64,000 bases of DNA from Symbiodinium natans (lineage: Eukaryota; Sar; Dinophyceae; Suessiales; Symbiodiniaceae), in NCBI GenBank assembly GCA_905221605.1, contig CAJNDS010002746.1, positions 993,389-1,057,388 on the forward strand, given 5' to 3'. Both the position numbers and the translations under genes were made by a program. This document shows, piece after piece, positions 21,601-30,600 of this stretch (position 1 is the stretch's first letter; every line of letters begins with the position of its first letter). Below the pieces are notes generated by a model. The model did no database searches and was not told the origin of the DNA. It saw only the letters and a program-made list of their open reading frames with translations.

Positions 21601-24600
21601 AGGTCCCTAAAAAACCGTCCTTGAACCCTAAGCCCGAAAAACCTTCGAGCAAGAGTCCCTTGGAGTCTTTCTTGATAGCGCAGTAACCATATCAAGACAA
21701 GGGTGCCTTAACCCTAAACCCTAAACCCTAAACCCTTAACCCTAAACCCTAAACCCTAAACCCTAAACCCTAAACCCTAAACCCTGAACCCTGAACCCTA
21801 AACCATACGGGAACTCGGAACCAAAAAAAGAGGATGAAGGCTACCACTGGGCCACCAAGCTGCCGGGGCTCTAACCCTAAACCCTAAACCCTAAACCCTA
21901 AACCCTAAACCCTAAACCCTAAGCCTCTTGGCCCTGCAGCACGTCCAAGGCCCGAAACTCTTCGGGCGACCAGGCGACCTAGGCATTTCGTTTTAGGGGC
22001 TTGTGTGTCTGGATGCGGGGAAGAGGGTTAAGGCGTGGCTTTGCGTCAAGGGTTGGGATTTTTGGGTGAGTAGCAGGACCTAAGGTTTGGGGTTTATGGG
22101 GTTTAAGCAGGGTGTAAGTAGGGTTTATAGGGTTTAGGGCGTAGGGTTTTGGACTTAGGGTTCATGAATTAGGGCTTTCCAGAGAGAAGCGTAAGGAAGG
22201 TTTAGATGTGTCTTGTTCGAGAGTCGAAGGAGCTGAAGGACCAGGGTTTAGGGTTTAGGGTTTAGGGTTTAGGGGTTAGGGTTTAGGGTTTAGGGTTTAG
22301 GGTTTAGGGTTTAGGGTTTAGGGTTTAGGGTTTAGGGTTTAGGGTTTAGGGTTTAGGGTTTAGGGTTTAGGGTTTAGGGTTTAGGATTTAGGGTTTAGGG
22401 CTTAGGGCTTAGGGCTTACTTGGAAGCCCTTTTGAGTAGGCCCAGTAAGATGCATTGTGGGGATTTACAATAGGGTTTTTACGGGATAGGACGTAGACTT
22501 TCGAAGTCAAAAAGAGCTTCTAAGCAGGGCTTGGGTTTATAGGGTTTGGGGTTTGTGGGTTAGGGTTTAGGGTCTAAACCAACCCTAAACCCTAAACACT
22601 AAAACCCTAAACCCTAAACCCTAAACCCTAAACCCTAAACCCTAAACCAACACTAAACCAACCCTAAACCCTAAACACCAAAACCCTTAAACCCAAAACG
22701 CAAAAAGCCCTTCCTCAGCCTCAGGCGTATAGCGCTCCCGTCGATCGGTGGGGTATGCCCAAGCTCTGGTACGTGGGCAAGTTCCTTACACGGGGGTTTT
22801 GGGGTAGGGTGTATAGGGCTTAGGGTAGGGTCTAGGGTCTAGGCATTTCGGGTTGAGGGTTTAGGGGTATCTTTTAGAATCTTAGCCACACGCGGGAGAG
22901 GGGGGGGGGGGGGATGTCCAGTCAGGCGGTCTGTACAAACCCCCAAAAGACCAACCCTAAGCCCTCTCTACTACAATCCTTAAAATGCTGGAACCCCGCT
23001 AAGAAGCTTTCTCCAATGCTCAAGCAATACTCAAGCAATACTCAAACTCAAGCCCTTGAAGCCCTTGAAGCCCTTGAAGCCCTTGAAGCCCTTGAAGCCC
23101 TTGAAGCCCTTGAAGCCCTAAAGCCTGAAACCCGAAACCCTAACCCCTAATACCCTGAACCCCTAAAACCCTAAACCCTTAAAACCCCAAACACTGAACA
23201 GCCCTAAACCCTAACCCTTCAAACCCTAAACCCTTAAAACCCTAAAAACCCTAAAAAACCTCAAAACCCTAACCCTTCAAACTTCAAACTCTAAAAAGGA
23301 AACCCTTAAAACCCTGAAAGCCCTAAAATCCCTTGAGCCCCCCCCCCCCCCAAAAAAAAAAAAAAATAAATAAACCCTAAAACTCTAACCCTTCAAAACC
23401 CTAAAACCCTTGACCCCCCCCCAAAAAAAAACACACACACACACACCCCCTAACGCCCGATAATAAACCTTTTGCAAAGCCCTAACCCCCCCCCCCCCCC
23501 CCCCCCGCCAAAAAAAATGAAAATGAAAACCCTAAACCCTAAACCCCAAACCCCCCCCCCCCCTTCCTTAAAAAAAGGAAACGAGGCGAAGGAGCCGAGC
23601 GGCAAAGGGCGGCCCTCAGTCAGGCAGCGCCACTCCTCGGTGTCCTCTGAAGGGTTTGGGGTTAAGGGTTTAGGGTTTAGGGTTTAGAGTTTAGGGTTTA
23701 GGGTTTAGGGTTTAGGGTTTAGGGTTTAGGGTTTAGGGCGACTGGCAGCGACTGGAAGGCGGCTTTAGGCGGACGAGGGGTTTAGGCTTGAGCACGTTCC
23801 ATTTCAAAGTTGGAGGTTAGGGTGAATGGTCTGGCATAGCTTGCTTCCCGAATGCCCAGGACGATCAACGCTAACACTTTCAGAACAGAAACCTTACCGA
23901 AACCAACATGTTCAACATCTGAGAATTGGCATGTTGACTCCTACAAATAGATTGTTGTTGTTCCCATTCAGCTTTGTGACGACAGGCGGGCCTTCTGGAT
24001 GCCCAGCATCCTCGGTGAAGCGTGCGGCTTTTGAGGCTTGGTTTAGGGTTTAAGGTTTAGGGTTTCGGGTTTAGGGTTTAAGGTTTAGGGTTTAAGGTTT
24101 AGGGTTTAAGGTTTAGGGTTTCGGGTTTAGGGTCGAGGGTTTTTTTAGCTTCGTTGCTGAGTACCCTGGGCCAAAAAAAGGGCTGGCCTGCCAGGTCTGG
24201 TAGGATTCTGTATACCCCAGACAGGTTAAGGGTAACCTACTCAGCTACTCAGTTGGGGGTTGGGGGTTGCAGGGTTTAGGATTTAAGAGTTTAGGGGTTT
24301 AGTAAGCGAGCGTTTAGATGCTCGAGTTCCTCAGGTGTTTTTGGCTCCATGGTCGGCAAATGTGCTCCGGAAAATATCGAAAACATGACTGTGCGTACCA
24401 AGGCTAGATTTGGGGGCTTAATTAGTGTTTAGGGATTAGGGATTACGGATTAGGGTTTAGGGATTAGGGTTTAGGGTTCAGGGCCTGGCTGCTTGGGACG
24501 AAGGACAGAAGAGATTCTGGGTGAGGGGTGGAGGGGTCAGGCTGATGCGTTGCGCCCTTAGGGCTTAGGGTATCTGATCACGTTTCACGTTTCGGCAATG

Positions 24601-27600
24601 CAGAAGATGCGTTTTAAGACACGACTGACTTGCCTTTTTCACCGTTTTACCCGAATGTGATATGCCATTCAGCGACCCAAAACACAAAACCCTAAACCCT
24701 AAGCCATAAACCAGGACCCTAAACCCTAAACCCTCAGCCCTAAACCAACCCTGAACCCTGGCTTAGGGTGGCCGAGCGGCGTGCACGCGATGCCCGTGTT
24801 CCCGGCACTGACACCACTTCCCACGAAGGACTTCTCCTTGCGCGGGGGCTCCATGTATGAAAATTGTGCAGTTTTGCTTCAGGGTTGTGCAGGGTTTTGG
24901 GGTTAGAGTTTAGGGTTTAGGGTTTAGGGTACAGGGTTTGCAGGCTTCTTGTAGAGGGTTTGTGGAGTTTATGGGGCGTATAGGGTTTGTAGGGATTACC
25001 AGGGAGAAGGTTTAGGGTTTAGGGCATAGGAGTTTGAGGTTTTTTGAAGCATTGGTTTTTGTTGAGGGTTTACGGGTCTATGGGTCTTCAAGGGTTCGGC
25101 AGTTTGGGGATTTAGAGTTTAGGCTCATCTAGGTTGTTCCCTGAAACCCTCCTAAACAGTATTCCGAAACAAGATCCTCCTAAACCCTACACCCGAAACC
25201 CAAAACCAAAAAACCTAGTTTCATTAGGGTGTATAGGGTTTATACGGACTTGAAGCCGTAAAACGCTCTAAGGAATCCATCTCTCACCAGACCCTAAACC
25301 AACAACGGTTCTGGGATCCCAGAAATATCTAGGATGGCCCTTCAAACCCTCTGAAAAATATTCCTAAATATGGTCCTCTTAAACCCAATAAGGGACATAT
25401 AAACATATTTCAAGGGCCTACCTAGATATCAACTCAACTTGGCGTATTCTACAGAATGAACTACGCGAAAGGGCTCGGGCTAATTACTTTCAACACTGCT
25501 GAACCGCTCAAAGCTCGGAAGGGATTTCTTCTGCCAAGGAAGCATATAAATCCTAAACCTGGAGCCTGAAACCCTGAACCCCGAATGAGCGTTTAATTGT
25601 GTTGGGCATATTGAATACTTTTATTAAATTCTAATTTTTGATACCTGAACCCCGAATGTAGGGTTCGCGGCCAGGGCGGTTGCTTAAGGGAACCAATACT
25701 TGGAGGTTCAGGGTACTGTACTTAAGTACCCAACTACAACCCCCTAAACCCTATAAACCCTATACACCCTATTTTTTCCTACGTGCAGACTGTCAGTCTG
25801 AGCACAGAAACCTAGCCTGGGGACTAAATAAAAGAGAGGATGGTCAAAGATCTGAGGGCGGCGGTGGGGTGAGACAAAATTTGAAGCGGTCTAGTTTTAA
25901 ACAATTTACTGCCTGTGAAGTGAGGAGGAATAAAAGGTGCAAATATGGGGAGGGGAAGAACCAGAATGCGTACAGCAAACAGTGTATCTATGTGTCTGTC
26001 TTGCAGACCCAGGAGAACATGTTAGGTGCAGACGGGCATCTTGCCTCGACGTCGCAGCACTGCGCCATACATTCGGTGACGAAACGTTCGGTGATGAAGA
26101 TTTGATGTCGTACATTTTTGCAACGGTCGCCTGGTAGTGGTGCATCGCATCCACTGTCAGGCACATTCGGTGATGATCATTCGGAGATGAGCTTTCGATG
26201 ATGCAGCTCGAGCTATATATTCAGCTGTTATGCGTTTTTGTGGCAAATATTCCCTGTCTTGTTTGAGCCTGTTGAATGATAAACTGGTGATGCTCGTTGC
26301 TATTGTCATCATAGTTTTCAGTCCGTCCTAAAAGGGTAAAAGCATCCTTGAAAGATTCTAGAAGCCATGATGCTCGTGGTTTACCTGGGCGTCTGTATTC
26401 AAGTCTGGGTCTAGTTGTATATGGATCAAATATGACTTGTCTCATGGGGTCTTTGTAATCAGTCCTCAGTATGTGGCCCAATAACTTAACTTTCCTTTTC
26501 ATCCAAGTCAGAGAAAACTTTTCAATGACATGACGGTAATCATTGTTTAGGAGGTCTAATACTTTCTGATTCGTGTAGGTGCGATCGATGAAAGTGGGCG
26601 GAATCTTCAAGATACGCCGGAGGCCTTTCATCTGAAATGCATCAAGTTTGCTCAGATCAGATTTTGTAAGTTGTATGCATTCTAGACCATATAAGACCTT
26701 GCTCTTAAGAACTGAGTCGAATACCTTGAGCTTCCATTTTACGCTGTTTTGAGCTTTGTTCCAAAATAGCTTAAGCTTATTGCACGTGACGGTAGCATCT
26801 GCTATACGGTTAGAAATCTCTCTGTGATTATTCACCGTGTCTGTCAGTAAGGACCCTAAAAATTTAGCCTCCTGCTTGCGTGGAACCAGTGTCCCGTCCA
26901 TATATTTAACGCTGGATTGTCCTTGGTTCAGAGTCAGGTTGATGCATTTGTCGTAGTTTAACTTCATGTTGTAGTATTTAGATTCAGACTGAATAGCATG
27001 CAGGAGCTTGTTTATTGTGCGCGTGTGGGTGCCAAAAACAAGTGTGTCGTCTGCATATAAGACTTCAGCGAATTCAATTCCTGGTATTGGTTCTTTTTGC
27101 TTCGGAGTGTTTAGCTTGGTTCGAATGTCTGTGAACATGGCAGACATTAGTAGTGTAAAAAGAAACGGAGACAGGGGGCAGCCTTGTCGGATCCCAGAAT
27201 CTTGCGATTTGTATTCCGAGCTTTGATTGTTCATTGCTATTCTGAACTGTGGATCTTTATACATATTTGCGATCAATTGAAACATATTTGGGGGGACTTT
27301 TAGCCTTCGAAGAACTTGTAAGAGCTTTATCTGGTTGACTTTGTCGAAAGCTTTTTCCCAATCTAAGAGAATAAGTGACAAGTTTGAATGCTGTCTTTCG
27401 GCCAGGTCTAATAATCTTCTTGCGATAAAGATAGCTTGTGTTGTTGATTTATTAGGACGAAAACCATACTGTGTGTGTTTGAATCCATGAGTCATATGCA
27501 TGTATGAGACGAGCTCTGATCATGCTTGCTAGTAATTTGTAAAACACTTGTAAAAGGGCAATTGGTCTGTAATTCTGCATTTGGGTGGCGTCCCCTTTCT

Positions 27601-30600
27601 TATAAATAGCGACCAAGTTAGCTTTTTTAAAAGTCTCCGGGTAATGCTGTTCTTGAATTATGTCGTTGTATAATGAGAGTAGAGAGTTTCGGTTAGGGAC
27701 CGAAAGCCATTTTACAAGTTCTGCTCTACATCCATCCGGTCCTGGAGTTTTGTTGTTCTTTTGCGCGTCGATTACGTTATCGAGCTCAGTTATAGATTAT
27801 CTAAGTTCTAAAGATATGTGTTAGTCCACACAACAAAAGTAGGACGACGGCAAAACGACGGAGGGACGACGGTGGGACGACGGAGGGACGACGGTGGGAC
27901 GACGGAGGGACGAGGGCAAGACGACGGAGGGACGACGGCAGGATGACGGGGGGACGACGGCAGGACGCCGGGGGGACGACGGGGGGACGACGGGGGGACG
28001 ACGGAGGGACGACGGGGGGACGACGGCTGTCGCGCGCCGTCGTCGAGCCGTCGTCGCGTCGTCGTCGCGCCGTCGTCGCGCCGTCGTCACGCCGTCATAA
28101 GGCCTAGTTTAAGCCCAAACTAGGCCTTATTTAGCCCAAACTAGGCCTTATTTCCCGTCATAAGGCCTAGTTTAAGCCCAAACTAGGCCTTATGACGGCG
28201 GGACGACGGCGAGACGACGGCGGGACGACGGCGGGACGACGGCGGGACGACGGCGGGACGACGGCGGGACGACGGCGGGACGACGGCGGGACGACGGCGC
28301 GACGACGGCGCGACGACGGCGCGACGACGGCGCGACGACGGCGCGACAGCCGTCGTCCCCCCGTCGTCAGCCCGTCGTCGCGCCATCGCACCCTGTCGTC
28401 GCGCCGTCGTCACACCGTCGTCGCCCCGTCGCCACCCCGTCGTCGCGCCGTCGTCATCCCATCGTCGCCCCGTCAAAGCCCTGACGTCTAGACCCCTCTA
28501 GCTGGACTAGAAACCATACCCCACATATCTCTAGAACTTAGATAAGTTATAGAGAAGAAGTTATCATTCATAGCGCTTGTTCCTTCAATAAGAGGGGAAG
28601 CTTCTTTAGCCGGGTCTAGTTCGTTTTCCAGCGGTTTGGCCCACTGTACTTCGGCGAAAAACTCCGCTGCAGTAGAAGGAAAATCTTTTTCTTTGATGAT
28701 TTCTCCGCGTTTGTTTTTGAACTTATATCGCTTGGGTTGAAAAGTTTGTCTTGCTTTCTTTAGACCATCCCATTTGTAGCCATCTTGCGATATTTCCTCA
28801 AGTTCTCGTAGAAGCGCCCGTTCTTTATCTTTCCTGGCTTTCAAACGGATTTCTTTGGTTAAAGCTCGGGCTTTGATGAAATCTTCTTCTTGAATCGCAT
28901 TCTGTTTGTCCTCAATAAGATTCCAAGTGTCTTCAGAAAGGTAAGGTTTCTTTTGTTCAAATGGGATAGGCGTAAAGTATTTATCAGCTGCTTCGTCAAT
29001 TATTTCAGCAAGGGTTTCAAATGCAGTTGTGCATTTCCATTTGCCAAGTTGTTGTTGTTCCTCGATGTTCTGTTTAATGAAGAGGTTGTAATCGTGCTTT
29101 TGCATTTTTGTCGGAGTTCTAAATTTTTGCGGGCAAGCGTTCGTTTTCTTCCGTTTTGTTCTGCGATAGTTTCACGTGTACATCGGCAATTAGAAGCGCG
29201 TGATCTGAATCCAAAATAGTTTCATGAACAGGTGTTATATTGTGGACCGAGTTTTTCCATCTGTCGTTAATAAGGATGAAATCCATTTGAGCATGTGTGT
29301 TGATGTTGATTTCCGCTCGATTAAATGCCTGCGTGCCAACGCTCCTATAAGTAGCAAGAAGGGGGGTGGGTTTGTCAAACCAAGTATTCATAGGTATCAA
29401 CTTGCGCGATAAGCAAAAGTCTGTAAACAAGTGCCTATTTTGTTGCTGTGGTTCACTGAGGTCTTGTATAGTAGAACTGGACTCGCGATATACGTGTTTC
29501 CCAATGATTGTGGATTCCTGCGGTAACTGTTCAAGTAGTCTAGCATTGAAATCTCCAAGAATAAGGTTCACCTCGTGCGGTTTCCATTTATCCACGTGTT
29601 GTCCTAAGGTCTCATAGTGAATGTTCTTAGTCTGAGTCGTGTGATTGGCATGTGGCGCGTGTGTTGCTGCAATATTTATGGAAATAGGCTTCGTATTAAT
29701 CGTCATTAAAATATGTTGGTGATCGGTCGCTTGGATGTCGACGTCCAGATTAAGCTTTTTTGCGTATACTATAGCACATCCAAGTTTCTCTGCCGCCCGT
29801 TGTCTAATTCTCATACGTTCTCGCTGTGCTTCATCATGTTGTATCTTGTCTTTTTTGCATTTAGCATTGTACGCTTCCAGGTCTACTTCAGTTCGTTTTC
29901 GCTGGTCATCGTCTATGCTGCTCGAAAAATAGAAAATATAGTCATCATGTGTTTCTTTCCCCGTGTAATTTACATGCGTCTCCTGTAATGCAAGAATATC
30001 GATGCTATGTTTCTTCATGACATAAGTAACTTGCTGTCTTGCAGTTATGTAGTTCATCCCTCGAATGTTCAGAGTTGCAATACGGAGTTTCTGAGCATGT
30101 GTGAGGGGCTGCTTCCAAGGTTCTGCGGAGACATTGGAGTCCAAATTGCGTTCATGATTAGTGTCTTCCGCCGTTTTGCCAGAGGTTATATTCGTTGTAT
30201 TGCTTGTGGTTGCTAGGATTCTTTCTTGAGCCAAGGTGAGGGTAGCTGGACGCTTGGCCAAAGCCTTCCAGCACTGTCTCACTCTTCTGTATTCGTTTCT
30301 GTGGAAGGTTCGTTTTTGTCGTCTGTTGGATTTATGGACCAATTGTTGCGTCTTAGACCTTCCTCCTCTTCTATGTGTGCGATTTGGGTGAGACTTGGGT
30401 TCAGTACTCATTTCGTTCGCGCACCGTCCTTGGGAAAGTGGGCGCGTCTCCCGCCGTACCGGTTGGCTGGGGGTAGAGTAAGGCAAAGCGTTGTTAACAG
30501 AGATATCGTTTGTCATATCATCCCTATGTGTTTTTGGGCGAGCAATCACTGGTCGGTTAGACCTCGTAATTGCTGTCATTCGGTGACGACACATTCGGTG

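Larger units (their letters stand above)
27796..28544. mobile_element. 749-bp hairpin-rich DNA element inside the LINE
   Basis: Ends are inverted repeats: TATCTAAGTTCTAAAGATAT at 27,798 and its near-perfect complement ending at 28,544 (one mismatch in 23). With an 8-bp target duplication this fits a non-autonomous DNA transposon of hAT-like target size. The interior has no coding sequence. Two large inverted arms are built from GACGACGG-type units (27,840-28,030 against 28,030-28,096, and 28,193-28,345 against 28,346-28,470). In the centre are palindromes ATAAGGCCTAGTTT/AAACTAGGCCTTAT. Confidence 0.85.

Noticed and set aside
25680-26166. Small open frames on both strands near 25.7-26.2 kb
   Set aside because: They lie in or across the LINE 3' region, lack codon structure and overlap each other.
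27821-28491. Arg/Val/Asp-rich open frames in the GACGACGG arms
   Set aside because: Artefact of a repeat whose unit keeps frames open on both strands; inside an inserted non-coding element.
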